Shown here one piece after another: positions 9,431-20,802 of a DNA stretch of 64,000 bases. The translations under genes and the position numbers were made by a program. Origin of the DNA: Nocardia sp. NRRL S-836 (GTDB taxonomy: Bacteria > Actinomycetota > Actinomycetes > Mycobacteriales > Pseudonocardiaceae); NCBI RefSeq assembly GCF_001279525.1, contig NZ_LGDY01000099.1:37020-101019 (forward strand). The letters run 5' to 3'. Position 1 is the stretch's first letter, and each line of letters starts with the position of its first letter. The notes below the pieces were generated by a model. The model ran no database searches, was not told the DNA's origin, and saw only the letters and a list, made by a program, of their open reading frames with translations.

Positions 9431-9560
9431 GCCGTTACCTTGGTTGCCCGCACGTGAGTTCGCGTCGGTCGTTCGCCGGTCGTGCCCGCCGGACGGCCGG
9501 TTTCCCGGCGAACACGCCGCGGGCAGGGCGATCATGCACAGCCGAGGAGGACGACAAGCC

Positions 9561-10004
9561 GTGACGGCCCCCATTGCCGCCGAGGTCGAGGACGCGACCG
9601 CGCGCCTGTACCTGGCGATCGGCCGGCTGGCCCGGTTGCTGCGACGCACCGGTTCCCCCGGACTCGGCCCCGGCGCGGTCTCCGCGCTCGCGACGCTCGC
9701 CCGCTGCGGCCCCATGCGCCTGGGCGACCTCGCGACCAAGGAGGGCGTCGCCCCTCCCACGTTGTCCCGCATCGTCGCCGCGCTGGTCGAGGCCGGGTAC
9801 GTGAAGCGCGAACCCGACCCGCAGGACGGCCGCGCCTGGCTCGCCACCCCCACGCCCGAGGGCGAGACGATGGTGTCCGGCGTGCGCTCCGCCCGTGTGC
9901 GTGAGCTGCAGCGCCGCATCGAACAGCTCACGCCCGACCACCAGTCCGCGCTCGTGAACGCCCTGGACGCGCTGGAGACCCTGGTCGGGGAAGAGTCGAA
10001 GTAG
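9561..10004 (+). CDS. MarR-family transcriptional regulator
   Basis: This 147-residue winged-helix protein has the MarR domain order: a dimerisation helix, the recognition segment LGDLATKEGVAPPTLSRIVAALVEAGYV, and the beta-wing REPDPQDGRAWLATPTPEG (the DxRxx wing motif). The start was taken as GTG 9561 with GAGGAGG about ten bases upstream; an ATG at 9534 is in frame and would add nine residues. It follows thiG by 130 bp on the same strand but has no evident link to thiamine. It is a candidate for binding the tandem palindromes upstream of the dioxygenase 2.8 kb away, but this is a guess. Confidence 0.85.
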   Translation: MTAPIAAEVEDATARLYLAIGRLARLLRRTGSPGLGPGAVSALATLARCGPMRLGDLATKEGVAPPTLSRIVAALVEAGYVKREPDPQDGRAWLATPTPEGETMVSGVRSARVRELQRRIEQLTPDHQSALVNALDALETLVGEESK

Positions 10005-10109
10005 TTCCACGGCGCCGATCTGCCCAGGACGAACATCACCGTTCCCGTTCTGGGTGGACGCGCCGGGATAACCTTGTGGAAACTTTCCGGCGAACATAGG
10101 GGCCACCGC

Positions 10110-10574
10110 ATGAGTCGCCCGGTTGCGGTGCTGGACATCGACGGAACGGTCGCCGACGTCCAGCACCGGCTGCACCTGCTCAGCTCCGACTCACCCGCGC
10201 GGTGGACGGCCTTCTTCGACGCTGCCGGAGGGGACGGCCTGCTGCAGCAGGGCGCCGCGCTGGCGCACAAGCTCGCGGTGGACCACGACATCGTGTGGCT
10301 CACCGGCCGTCCCGTGCGGATCGCGGACCTCACCCGCCGGTGGCTCGCCGAGTACGGCCTGCCGACCGGCACGTTGCTGATGCAGCGCGAGGGCGACCGC
10401 AGACCCGCCCAGGTCGTCAAGCTCGAACGGCTCCAGGAGATCCGGCACCGCCGCACGGTGGTCATGGTCGTGGACGACGACCCGCGGGTCGTGCGCCACC
10501 TCCGCGAGGCCGGGCTGCCCGTCCACCAGGCCTCCTGGTCCTCGTGGACGCCCACCAACAGCAACGAGAGCTGA
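10110..10574 (+). CDS. HAD-fold phosphatase-like protein (PNKP 3'-phosphatase-like)
   Basis: This 154-residue protein of the HAD superfamily has motif I as LDIDGTVAD (nucleophile Asp and acid/base Asp), motif II as WLTGRP, and motif IV as VMVVDDDPRVVRHL. The short insert after motif I (QHRLHLL...DSPARWTAFF) resembles the polynucleotide-kinase phosphatase-domain family rather than sugar phosphatases. No kinase P-loop is present, so this is the phosphatase-like unit alone. ATG 10110 was chosen over the upstream TTG because the conserved domain begins just after it. Substrate is unknown; nucleic-acid 3'-phosphate and small-molecule phosphates are both possible. Confidence 0.75.
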   Translation: MSRPVAVLDIDGTVADVQHRLHLLSSDSPARWTAFFDAAGGDGLLQQGAALAHKLAVDHDIVWLTGRPVRIADLTRRWLAEYGLPTGTLLMQREGDRRPAQVVKLERLQEIRHRRTVVMVVDDDPRVVRHLREAGLPVHQASWSSWTPTNSNES

Positions 10575-10589
10575 CGCGGCTCCTCGCCG

Positions 10590-10745
10590 TCAGCGGTCCT
10601 GACCGGCGAAGAGCCGCAGCAGCGCCTGGTTGAAGGCGTCGAACTCCGCGACCAGCACCTCGCGGGTCCGTGCCGGCACCTCGGCGGCCATGGTGCCGGT
10701 GAACTCCTCGGCGTTCACCAGCTCCGTGCCGCCGTCCACAGCCGT
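10590..10745 (-). pseudogene. C-terminal gene fragment, minus strand (unidentified)
   Basis: On the minus strand a plausible protein-like stretch of about 50 codons ends in ...REVLVAEFDAFNQALLRLFAGQDR and a stop at 10590-10592. Upstream of about 10745 the same frame becomes an antisense shadow of the plus-strand TetR-like fragment, so the N-terminal portion is missing. I do not recognise the family. The fragment faces the fragment on the other strand tail-to-head, which suggests a deletion or inversion scar. Confidence 0.4.
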
Positions 10746-10930
10746 GAGCACCTCGCCCGCGACGACGACGTCACCGCGCGGTTCCGCGCCCGCAACCGCC
10801 TCCTGCGCCGCCGCTTCGCCGAGGTGGTCGGCGAAGCGGCGGCACTGGAGCTGATCGCGTTCCTGGAAGGCGCGCTCACGGTCTGGCTGCTCGACCCCGA
10901 GACCACCGACCTGAGGGCGATGTACGCGCG

Positions 10931-13500
<2,570 letters not shown>

Positions 13501-13581
13501 TTGTGTTGAGTTGTCGAGACCCGACCATAGTCACGGTGCGGCGTAGCTGCCAAGGCCGCGTTTTGCCCCTAATCTTCTCGC

Positions 13582-14439
13582 GTGGCGGATCATCAGCCGT
13601 TCCCGCCCGGCGCGCGTCGCGGTCAACGTCCCGCCGTGGTCTCCGCATGCCCTTCGTGCGGTGAGCTCGCCGGCCGGGGCTACCCCGACTGCGGGTTCTG
13701 CGCCGAGCTGCTCGACCAGTTCTGGCTCGCGGACTGGGAGGAGCTGCGGATGTCCTCGCAGCTCGCCGACCGTGAGCTGGCCGAGCTCGTGACCTCGGCC
13801 GACGTCGGCGTGTACCCCTGGACCTGCGTCGACTGGGCGATGACGCTGCTCGCGTGCTCCCGCTGCGGTGCCGAGCTCGGCACCGGGCCGGTCGAGTGCG
13901 TGCGCTGCGCGGTCACCGAGGAACGCCGGTGGAACTGGGACCACGCGGCGCACCCGGACACCATGAGCGCGAACGAGCACCTGCTGCGGGTCGCGCGGTC
14001 GGTCCTGCGCGCCCCGCACCGCAAGCGCCCGGCCGTGGTGCAGGCGTGGAAGCTCGTGCTGCCGTTCCTGATCGCCGGCGAGGTGATCGAGTTCGGCCGC
14101 CTCGACCGCATCCGCGCCCACGTCCTGGCCGGCGGCTACGCCTCCCTCGCGGCCTGCCACACCCTCGCTGAGCTGGCCGGACTGCCCGAGCTGTTCTGGC
14201 GCCGCGGCACCCCGGCCTCAACGCGGGTCGAGTACCAGCCGGACTCCGAGCGCCAGCAGCACGCCGCCCGACAGCTTCTCCAGAGCCGTGCGCACCCGCG
14301 GCCGGCCGAGCCAGCCGCGGATGGTGTGCAGGACCGTGACGATCACCAGGTACCAGACGGTGTCGACCACGACCCACAGCACGGCGAGGAGGAGCAGAAC
14401 CCGCTGGCCGGCCTCCCCGGACGGCGCGAACTGCGGTAG
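13582..14439 (+). CDS. Cysteine-rich hypothetical protein, 3' end running antisense into lysE-like gene
   Basis: This 285-residue frame starts at GTG 13582. Its N-terminal 200 residues look genuine, with several CxxC-type pairs (SACPSCGELA, DCGFC, CSRCGAE, ECVRC) suggesting zinc ribbons, and a helical section (LLRVARSVLRAP, LVLPFLIAGEVIEFGRLDRI). After WRRGTPAS, near 14220, the composition changes and the remaining 73 codons are antisense to the convergent LysE-family gene. The natural C-terminus was probably near 14220 and the stop has been lost, or the two genes truly overlap by 222 bp. Function is unknown. Confidence 0.65.
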   Translation: MADHQPFPPGARRGQRPAVVSACPSCGELAGRGYPDCGFCAELLDQFWLADWEELRMSSQLADRELAELVTSADVGVYPWTCVDWAMTLLACSRCGAELGTGPVECVRCAVTEERRWNWDHAAHPDTMSANEHLLRVARSVLRAPHRKRPAVVQAWKLVLPFLIAGEVIEFGRLDRIRAHVLAGGYASLAACHTLAELAGLPELFWRRGTPASTRVEYQPDSERQQHAARQLLQSRAHPRPAEPAADGVQDRDDHQVPDGVDHDPQHGEEEQNPLAGLPGRRELR

Positions 14440-14817
14440 GAACGAGATCGCGAACACGCCCAGCTTCGGGTTGGCCAGGTTCACGACCAGCCCGCTGCGC
14501 AGCGCGTGGCCGGGCGGCGGCGCCTCGCTCGGCAGGCTCCTGCTGACCAGCGCCTTCACGCCCAGGTAGACCAAGAACACCGCGCCGCCGATCCGCAGCG
14601 CGTGGTACGCGATCTCCGACGCCGTGAGCAGCACCGACAGCCCGAGCGCCGCGGCGACGGCCCAGCACACCACGCCGACCTCCATGCCGAACACCGTCGC
14701 CAGCGCGGCCCGCCGCCCGTGCACCGACTGTCGCAGGACCATGGCCGTGCCCGGTCCTGGCGACAGTGCGATGAGGAACGAGGCCGCCACGAAGGCGACG
14801 AGGTTGTCCAGGGGCAT
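14218..14817 (-). CDS. LysE/RhtB-family amino-acid exporter
   Basis: This 199-residue protein has about six hydrophobic segments. The family signature is FLIALSPGPGTAMVLRQSV near the N-terminus, followed by GMEVGVVCW, a central FLVYLGVKAL, and VVNLANPKLGVFAISFLPQF. Members export amino acids such as lysine, homoserine or threonine. ATG 14817 was preferred (MPLDNLVAFVAAS) to the earlier in-frame start because the preceding residues are hydrophilic and lie before the usual N-terminus. It is divergent from the aldo/keto reductase gene with a 74-bp gap. The substrate is unknown. Confidence 0.88.
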   Translation of the reverse strand: MPLDNLVAFVAASFLIALSPGPGTAMVLRQSVHGRRAALATVFGMEVGVVCWAVAAALGLSVLLTASEIAYHALRIGGAVFLVYLGVKALVSRSLPSEAPPPGHALRSGLVVNLANPKLGVFAISFLPQFAPSGEAGQRVLLLLAVLWVVVDTVWYLVIVTVLHTIRGWLGRPRVRTALEKLSGGVLLALGVRLVLDPR

Positions 14818-14891
14818 GCCTCTGATGGTCGCCGACCGCCGCAAGCGGGTTTCTTGACCTGGAGCGCGCTCCAGGATGTTCGCTGGTCGCC

Positions 14892-15821
14892 ATGACGGAT
14901 CTGGGGAAGCTGGGTTTCGGGACGTGGGCCATGGGCGGCCCGTACACCTTCGGCGGAGAGCCGGTCGGCTGGGGGCCGGCCGACGACGCCGAGTCGCGCA
15001 AGGCGCTGCGCAGGGCGTTCGAGCTGGGCGTGACGCTCTTCGACACCGCCGACTCCTACGGCTGCGGCCACGCGGAGACCCTGGTGGGGCAAGCGTTTGC
15101 GGACGTCCGCGACCAGGTCGTGATCGCCACGAAGTGGGGCTTCACATTCGACGCCGCGACCCGCCGCATGACGGGGAGCGACGGCTCGGTCGGCCACCTG
15201 CGCCGTGCCGTCGAGGGGTCGCTGCGGCGCCTGGGCACCGACCGGATCGACCTGTACCAGCTGCACCTCGGCGACCTCGGCCTGGACGAGGCCGCACTTC
15301 TGCGTGACGAGTGCGAGCGGCTCGTCACCGAGGGCAAGATCCGTTCCTACGGCTGGAGCACCGACGACCCCGAACGGGCGCGGTTCTTCACGCAGCTGGA
15401 ACACGGCGTGGCCGCCCAAGCCGACATCAACGTCCTCTTCGACAACCCCGGCATGTACACGGGGGAGTACGCGGTGCTGTGCCGCCGCCCGCTCGCGATG
15501 GGCCTGCTCGCCCGCGAGACGTTCGACGTGCTGCCGCCCGACGACGTGCGCGTCACGAACCCGGCGTGGCTGCGGTTCTTCGTCGACGGCCGCCCGTCAC
15601 CGGAGTACTTCGCGGCCCGCGAGGCCGTCCGCGACGTGCTGACCTCCGGCGGCCGGACCCTCGTCCAAGGCGCGCTGGCCTGGTTCTGGGCGCGTTCTCC
15701 CCGGCTGGTGCCGATCCCGGGCGTGCGCACGGTGGCCCAGGCCGAGGAGAACGCGGCCGCCCTGGAGTTCGGCCCGCTCACACCCGAGCAGCTGGCCCAG
15801 GTGGAGTCGGTGCTCCGCTAG
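14892..15821 (+). CDS. Aldo/keto reductase
   Basis: This 309-residue TIM-barrel NADPH-dependent oxidoreductase shows the catalytic tetrad: Asp51 and Tyr56 (DTADSYGCGHAE), Lys81 (ATKWGF), and His125 (LYQLHLGD). The C-terminal cofactor region VPIPGVRTVAQAEENAAAL is complete. It belongs to the general-stress/YajO-like group with short loops, so the physiological substrate cannot be inferred. It is monocistronic, convergent with the deformylase gene with only 10 bp between stops. Confidence 0.9.
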   Translation: MTDLGKLGFGTWAMGGPYTFGGEPVGWGPADDAESRKALRRAFELGVTLFDTADSYGCGHAETLVGQAFADVRDQVVIATKWGFTFDAATRRMTGSDGSVGHLRRAVEGSLRRLGTDRIDLYQLHLGDLGLDEAALLRDECERLVTEGKIRSYGWSTDDPERARFFTQLEHGVAAQADINVLFDNPGMYTGEYAVLCRRPLAMGLLARETFDVLPPDDVRVTNPAWLRFFVDGRPSPEYFAAREAVRDVLTSGGRTLVQGALAWFWARSPRLVPIPGVRTVAQAEENAAALEFGPLTPEQLAQVESVLR

Positions 15822-15831
15822 TTCCCGCGCG

Positions 15832-16413
15832 TCAGTCCTCGTCCTCGTCCACGAAGTTGTCGGGGTCGGCCGGGTCCCACGACAGGCCCGGCTGGCCCCA
15901 CTCGTTGTCGCGCAGCATCCGCTTCGACTCCTTCTTGTACCGGCCGATGAGCCGGTCCAGGTACAGGTAGCCGTTGAGGTGGTCGGTCTCGTGCTGCAGG
16001 CAGCGCGCGAAGAACCCGGTGCCCTCGACCTCGAACGGCTGACCGTCCAGGTCCTGCCCGGTGCACTTCGCCCAACGGGCGCGTCCGGTCGGGTACGCCT
16101 CGCCCGGCACCGACAGGCAGCCCTCGAAGTCGTCTTCCGGGTCCGGCATGGTCTCCGGGACCTCGGAGGTCTCCAGCACGGGGTTCACGATGACACCGCG
16201 GTGCTGCACACCGTCGTCGTCCGGGCAGTCGTACACGAAGACCCGCAGGTCGACACCGATCTGGTTGGCGGCGAGCCCGACTCCGCGAGCGGCTGCCATC
16301 GTCTCGAACATGTCGTCGGCGAGCGTTTTCAGCTCGGTGTCGAACTCGGTGACCTCACGTGTGGGGTGGTGAAGTACGGGGTCACCAGCGATGCGGATGC
16401 GGTGCACGGCCAT
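15832..16413 (-). CDS. def: Peptide deformylase
   Basis: This 193-residue metalloenzyme removes the formyl group from nascent N-terminal Met. All three motifs are present: GVGLAANQ (44-51), EGCLSVPG with the metal Cys99, and HETDHLNG with His141, catalytic Glu142 and His145. The C-terminal acidic tail ([14 protein letters not shown]) is an extension beyond the core and common in actinobacterial type I enzymes. It is probably one of several paralogs in the genome. It is divergent from the DUF3263 gene, as is common in related actinobacteria. Confidence 0.96.
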   Translation of the reverse strand: MAVHRIRIAGDPVLHHPTREVTEFDTELKTLADDMFETMAAARGVGLAANQIGVDLRVFVYDCPDDDGVQHRGVIVNPVLETSEVPETMPDPEDDFEGCLSVPGEAYPTGRARWAKCTGQDLDGQPFEVEGTGFFARCLQHETDHLNGYLYLDRLIGRYKKESKRMLRDNEWGQPGLSWDPADPDNFVDEDED

Positions 16414-16519
16414 GGTCAGACTTTAAGGCGTCCAAAACTGTCGGTGTCGCGCGGTAGGTTGGAACGATCACGTGATTAGATTGCCCGCACCTGAAGGTGT
16501 GGCGACCGTGGGGAGCCAG

Positions 16520-16798
16520 ATGGATCACGCCGAGGCGCTTTCTACCACTGATGGCCTGACCAGCCGTGAACGCACGATGCTCGCGTTCGAGCGTCAGTGG
16601 TGGAAGTACTCGGGATCCAAGGAACAGGCCATCAGGGAACTGTTCGACATGTCCGCGACCCGGTACTACCAGCTGCTCAACGGCCTGATCGAGTCCGAAG
16701 CCGCCCTGGCTGCGGACCCGATGCTGGTCAAGCGGCTGCGCGGGGTCAGGACAGGCCGCCAAAGGGTTCGCGCCCGCGCCAGGAGCACCGAGGACTGA
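16520..16798 (+). CDS. DUF3263 protein (putative DNA-binding helical protein)
   Basis: This 92-residue protein of the DUF3263 family is widespread and syntenic in actinobacteria next to deformylase and a LytR_C protein. The conserved core is LAFERQWWKYSGSKEQAIRE then FDMSATRYYQLLN, a helix-turn-helix-like stretch. The C-terminus is strongly basic (RTGRQRVRARARS), consistent with nucleic-acid binding. ATG 16520 was chosen because GGGGAG lies five bases upstream; a GTG at 16472 is also in frame. The stop and the next start overlap (TGATG). Confidence 0.85.
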   Translation: MDHAEALSTTDGLTSRERTMLAFERQWWKYSGSKEQAIRELFDMSATRYYQLLNGLIESEAALAADPMLVKRLRGVRTGRQRVRARARSTED

Positions 16799-17430
16799 TG
16801 ACCTCCCCCGAGTCCGCAAGCCCGTCGCGCCCGGCCAAGGCCGCCGGGTTCGCCCTCCTCGGCGTCGCCGCCGTGGCCGTCGTGATCGGAGTCGTGAGCC
16901 TCTTCGGCGGCTCCGACGAAGCCCCGCCCTCAGCCGGCGGCACGACCACCACGCCGCCGCCGCAACAGACCACCACCGAGCAACCGTCGTCGTCGCAGCC
17001 GTCGTCGTCGGCGCCGTCGCAGTCCAGCACTCCGTCCGCGCCCCCGTCGACCCCTGCCCAGAGCGGGTCGACACCCCCGCAGGCCACCACGACAGCGGTC
17101 CCGCCGCCCCCGGTCGCCCCGCCCGGCGTCGCGAAGGTCCCGGTCCGCGTCTACAACAACAGCACCATCGCCGGCCTCGCCGCCCGCGCCTCCGACGAGG
17201 TGCGCGCGAACGGCTGGCAGGTCGCCGAGACCGGCAACTACTCGGGCGGCACGATCCCGACGACGACCGTCTACTTCCGTCCCGGCACCGACGAGGAAGC
17301 CTCGGCCAGAGAGCTCGCCGCCGTGCTCAAGGCTCGCGTCGAACCGCGCTTCACCGGCATCGACCACGCGGCACCCGGCATCATCCTGATCGTGACGAAC
17401 GACTACCGGGGCCCGTCGGGCAGCAAGTAG
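16798..17430 (+). CDS. Membrane-anchored LytR_C-domain protein
   Basis: This 210-residue protein has one N-terminal membrane segment (about residues 16-38, FALLGVAAVAVVIGVVSLF), a long Pro/Thr/Ser/Gln linker (about residues 48-110) for crossing the cell wall, and a C-terminal LytR_C domain beginning VPVRVYNNSTIAGLAARA and ending GIILIVTND. This stand-alone form lacks the LCP glycopolymer-transferase domain. It is coupled to DUF3263 by a TGATG overlap. It is presumably involved in the cell envelope; the biochemical role of the domain is unknown. Its 3' end overlaps the convergent DUF397 gene by 28 bp. Confidence 0.85.
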   Translation: MTSPESASPSRPAKAAGFALLGVAAVAVVIGVVSLFGGSDEAPPSAGGTTTTPPPQQTTTEQPSSSQPSSSAPSQSSTPSAPPSTPAQSGSTPPQATTTAVPPPPVAPPGVAKVPVRVYNNSTIAGLAARASDEVRANGWQVAETGNYSGGTIPTTTVYFRPGTDEEASARELAAVLKARVEPRFTGIDHAAPGIILIVTNDYRGPSGSK

Positions 17431-17591
17431 ACCAGCCGGCGCCAGGCCTCCGCGGAGAACGCGAGCACGTCACCGCTCGCGTTCTTCGAGTCCCGCACCA
17501 GCACGTCGTGGCCGACCGACACCTCGACGCACTCGCCGTTGGGGTCGCCGTTGCTGTAGCTGCTCTTACGCCAGGTCCGGTCCAGGGTCAT
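17403..17591 (-). CDS. DUF397 small protein
   Basis: This 62-residue protein of the actinobacterial DUF397 family has the hallmarks WRKSSYSNGDPNGECVEVS and VLVRDSKN, followed by LAFSAEAWRRLV. Such genes usually follow an XRE regulator with a DUF5753 domain, and they do so here, with a 26-bp overlap. The pair is thought to act as a regulator/effector or toxin-antitoxin-like unit (BldB/WhiJ-type systems in Streptomyces), although the mechanism is not settled. Confidence 0.92.
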   Translation of the reverse strand: MTLDRTWRKSSYSNGDPNGECVEVSVGHDVLVRDSKNASGDVLAFSAEAWRRLVYLLPDGPR

Positions 17592-18417
17592 GGGCGTCCT
17601 TTCGAAGTGCGCTGACGTACTCCATCAGCTTGCGCTTCGATTGTTCCGCATCCAAGGCCACCGCTTCCAGGCGCCGGAAGAGCGCCCGGCTTCGTTCGAC
17701 GGCGACGTCGCTCTGAGCGAACACCTTGGCCACGTCGGTCTCGGTGTAGGTCACCGGCGCAGCCTTCCCGAACTCGTACAAGGTGCATTTCGTGTGCACA
17801 GCCAACTCCTTGGCTTCTGCTGGCACGATCCTCAGCATGTGGGTGCTGAAGAGCAACCGCAGGAGTTGGTCCTCCCTGGTCTGCAAGTCGCCCAGCAGAA
17901 TCTGCAGAGCGAGCTCGTGCAGGTAGAACATGACCTCCGGAGGGCGAGGACGCCGCAGGATGGTCTGGCGCTCCATCCTCAGCTGCACACCCCACTCGAC
18001 CCCAGCGCTGGCCGCGATCCCGGTCTCGTCGATCAGGGCACGCGCGTAGTTGTCCGTCTGGACCAGCCCATGCGGCGTGAGGATGTCGTACGCGGTGATC
18101 TTGGTGGCCAGCGCCTCGGTCATGGCGATCGTCCGCAGATTGTCGGAAACCTGCGCGAAGTAGGGGTCGAAGGCGTTGTGGTACCTGCTCCGGAACTCCT
18201 GCAGATACCCCAGGTCCTTCCCGCAGGCCGTCATGATCTGCGCGAGGTCGACGTCGCTCGCCCGCGCCTTCCCGTGCTCGATGTTGGACACCTTGCTCGG
18301 GTCCCAGCCGAGGTAGATGGCGAACTGACGGCCGTTCATCCTGGTCGTGGTTTCACGCAACAGCCGCAGCTCGTCACCCAGGTCTCGGCTGAGCGCGGTG
18401 GAAGTGGTGGCAGACAT
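17566..18417 (-). CDS. XRE-family regulator with DUF5753 (WhiJ-like)
   Basis: This 283-residue protein has an N-terminal helix-turn-helix (about residues 14-70: LRLLRETTTRMNGRQFAIYL then DPSKVSNIEHGKARASD) and a C-terminal DUF5753 region (about residues 100-275) with YDILTPHGLVQTDNYARALI and ERQTILRR. This architecture is found in dozens of copies in actinobacterial genomes, each usually paired with a DUF397 gene as here. It is probably a DNA-binding repressor whose activity is relieved by the partner. The start ATG 18417 precedes the domain by a short leader. Confidence 0.9.
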   Translation of the reverse strand: MSATTSTALSRDLGDELRLLRETTTRMNGRQFAIYLGWDPSKVSNIEHGKARASDVDLAQIMTACGKDLGYLQEFRSRYHNAFDPYFAQVSDNLRTIAMTEALATKITAYDILTPHGLVQTDNYARALIDETGIAASAGVEWGVQLRMERQTILRRPRPPEVMFYLHELALQILLGDLQTREDQLLRLLFSTHMLRIVPAEAKELAVHTKCTLYEFGKAAPVTYTETDVAKVFAQSDVAVERSRALFRRLEAVALDAEQSKRKLMEYVSALRKDAHDPGPDLA

Positions 18418-18476
18418 GCCTCAGAACGCTATGACTTGCACTTATTCCATGCCACGCGCTCGTTCGGGTGAAAACG

Positions 18477-20630
18477 TCAGCGCGCCGCCGCATAGGCCGC
18501 GAGCCCGGCCAGCTGCACCGGGTCCAGCGACGGCCGCACCACCTGACGTGCCTTCGCGAGGTGCGCCTGCGTGACCTCCGCGGCCTCCAACGACTCGCGC
18601 ATCGCGGTCAGCGCCGCCTCCCGCACCAGCGCCGCGCAGTCCGCCGCCGAGTACATGTCGAGGTCCGCCGCCAGCTCCGCGAGGTTCACATCGCTCGCCA
18701 ACGGCGTGTTCTTCGACGCCGCCTTCAAGATCTCCGTGCGCGCGTCCGCATCGGGCGGCGACACGTACACGAGCCGCTCCAGCCGTCCCGGCCGCAGCAG
18801 CGCCGGGTCGATGAGCTCGGGCCGGTTCGTCGCGCCGATGACCACGACGTCCCGCATCGGCTCCACCCCGTCCAGCTCGGTGAGCAGCGCCGCCACCACC
18901 CGGTCCGCCACCCCGCTGTCCGACGACTGCCCCCGCCGCGGCGCCAGCGCGTCCACCTCGTCCAGGAACACCAGCGCCGGAGCCGCGTCCGCCGCCCGCC
19001 GGAACAGCTCGCGCACGGCCCGTTCCGACTCGCCGACGAACTTGTCCATCAGCTCAGCGCCCTTGACCGTGAGCACGTTCAACTGCCCCGACCCGGCGAG
19101 CGCACGCACCAGGAACGTCTTGCCACATCCCGGCGGCCCGTACAGCAACACACCGCGCGGCGGCGCGACACCAAGCCGTGCAAAGGAGTCCGGGTACCGC
19201 AACGGCCACAGCGCCGCTTCCGTGAGCGCCTGCTTGGTCTCGACCATGTCGCCCACGTCGTCCAGCGTCAGCCCACCCGTCTGGATGGTGTCCGACGCCG
19301 ACATGGAGATCGGCCGCACCGTTCCCAGCGCCCCGAGCAGGTCCTCCTGCCCGACCCGCGGCTCCTCGACGTTCCGCTGCCGCAACGCCGCCCTGACCGC
19401 GGCCTCCCGCCGCAACGCGCACAGGTCCGCCGCCACGAACCCCGGCGTCTTCTCCGCCACCGCCGCGAAGTCCACATCGGACTCCACCGGCACGTCCTTC
19501 ATCAGCACCCGCAACAGCTCCGCGCGCGTGGCCCCGTCCGGCAACGGCAACGTCAGCTCACGATCCACCAACTCCGGCGCCCGCAACCGCGCGTCCACGG
19601 ACTCCGCACGCGCCGACGTGACCACCAACGCCAGGTTCGGCCGCGACACGGCCGTCTTCAAGATCTCCAGCACCACCGTCGCCACCGGCGGGGGAGTGGT
19701 CGGCAGCAACGCGTCGATGTCCGTGATCAGCAGCACCGTCGGATGCTCCGGCACCGCGGCAATGGCGTCCCCGAGCTGCTTGGCCATCGCCCCGGCCTCC
19801 AGCACCGCGATGCTCGGCGCCGCCAACTCCACCAGCTCAGCCCCGACACTGCTCGAAACCGCCCGCACCAACGTCGCCTTGCCGACCCCTTCAGGCCCAC
19901 TCACCATCGCCGCGAGCCGCGCCTGCGCCCCGAGCCTGGTGAGCAACTCCGGCTGCCGGAACATCAGCTCCAGCCACTCGGTCAGCCGCCGAGCCTGCTC
20001 CTTCTGCCCGACGAGGTTCGCCACCGGCAACGCCTCGTGCTTCTCCTGCACCACCACCGGCGTCACCTCAGCCGCCGGCGCCTGCGCAGACCGCCACCCC
20101 ACGACACTCGACGGCTGCACCGCCACCGGCCCGGCTGGATCCGTCGAGGTGATGGTGATCAGCTCGTTGGTCCACGTCATCCCGATGGCGTTGCTGAGCC
20201 TGCGCCGCGTCTCACTGACGTTCGCCTCCGGCGGCGGCGCCAAGTCCTGCGGCAGCAACGACACGTTGTCCCCAACGGTCAACACCTTGCCCGTCAACGC
20301 CATCCGCACGTGCTCCGGCGTCAACGCCGTGGTCGCCAACCGCGACCCCGCCACCGTGATGCTCCGCGCCGCCTCGACCCTGATCGGCGCCACCACGATC
20401 TCCGCCCCCTCGACCACCCCGAGGTTGGTGAGCGTGACGTCGTCCACCAGCACCACCCCAGGCGGCTGCTCGCCCGCGGCCGCAAGCGCCGCACTGACCC
20501 GCGCGCCGGTCAGCTGCACGGCATCCCACGCGCGCAACCCCAGGGCGTCGAGCACCTCGCGGTGGAGGCGGACAACGCCGCGCCGGGTGTCCAGAGCGGA
20601 CGGGGACAGGCGAGCCGTCAGCGTGATCAC
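18477..20630 (-). CDS. Two-domain AAA+ ATPase, CDC48/VAT-like, with degenerate D1
   Basis: This 717-residue protein has a CDC48-like N-terminal domain (about residues 1-185, TARLSPSALDTRRGVVRLH and LTNLGVVEGAEIVV) and two AAA modules. D1 (from about residue 244) has GPEGVGKAT, lacking the Ser/Thr after the Walker A lysine, and LLITDIDAL lacking the Walker B Glu. D2 has an intact Walker A (GPPGCGKT, about 497-504), Walker B (LVFLDEVDAL) and second region of homology (GATNRPELIDPALLRPGRLE). Only D2 should hydrolyse ATP. Its role is probably unfolding of proteins. GTG 20630 was preferred to ATG 20693 because conserved sequence starts there. Confidence 0.85.
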   Translation of the reverse strand: MITLTARLSPSALDTRRGVVRLHREVLDALGLRAWDAVQLTGARVSAALAAAGEQPPGVVLVDDVTLTNLGVVEGAEIVVAPIRVEAARSITVAGSRLATTALTPEHVRMALTGKVLTVGDNVSLLPQDLAPPPEANVSETRRRLSNAIGMTWTNELITITSTDPAGPVAVQPSSVVGWRSAQAPAAEVTPVVVQEKHEALPVANLVGQKEQARRLTEWLELMFRQPELLTRLGAQARLAAMVSGPEGVGKATLVRAVSSSVGAELVELAAPSIAVLEAGAMAKQLGDAIAAVPEHPTVLLITDIDALLPTTPPPVATVVLEILKTAVSRPNLALVVTSARAESVDARLRAPELVDRELTLPLPDGATRAELLRVLMKDVPVESDVDFAAVAEKTPGFVAADLCALRREAAVRAALRQRNVEEPRVGQEDLLGALGTVRPISMSASDTIQTGGLTLDDVGDMVETKQALTEAALWPLRYPDSFARLGVAPPRGVLLYGPPGCGKTFLVRALAGSGQLNVLTVKGAELMDKFVGESERAVRELFRRAADAAPALVFLDEVDALAPRRGQSSDSGVADRVVAALLTELDGVEPMRDVVVIGATNRPELIDPALLRPGRLERLVYVSPPDADARTEILKAASKNTPLASDVNLAELAADLDMYSAADCAALVREAALTAMRESLEAAEVTQAHLAKARQVVRPSLDPVQLAGLAAYAAAR

Positions 20631-20802
20631 CCCCCGAACTGTAGTTCCTCCGGCCGCATCGCTCAGCGCATTCCGCCGCGGACGGTCACACATCGGTCAC
20701 ACATCGGCCTGTTTGACCCAGGTGGCCGATTGATCTCAATTGGGCACTGATTGATGCTGGCTGTCGCGAAGGGGAGATTTTCGACATGGGGGGATGTATT
20801 TA

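Noticed and set aside
18468..20750. A 760-codon plus-strand frame and a second 720-codon frame antisense to the AAA ATPase
   Set aside because: Both are shadows of the high-GC minus-strand gene, with Arg/His or Ser/Ala/Thr-rich composition and no motifs.
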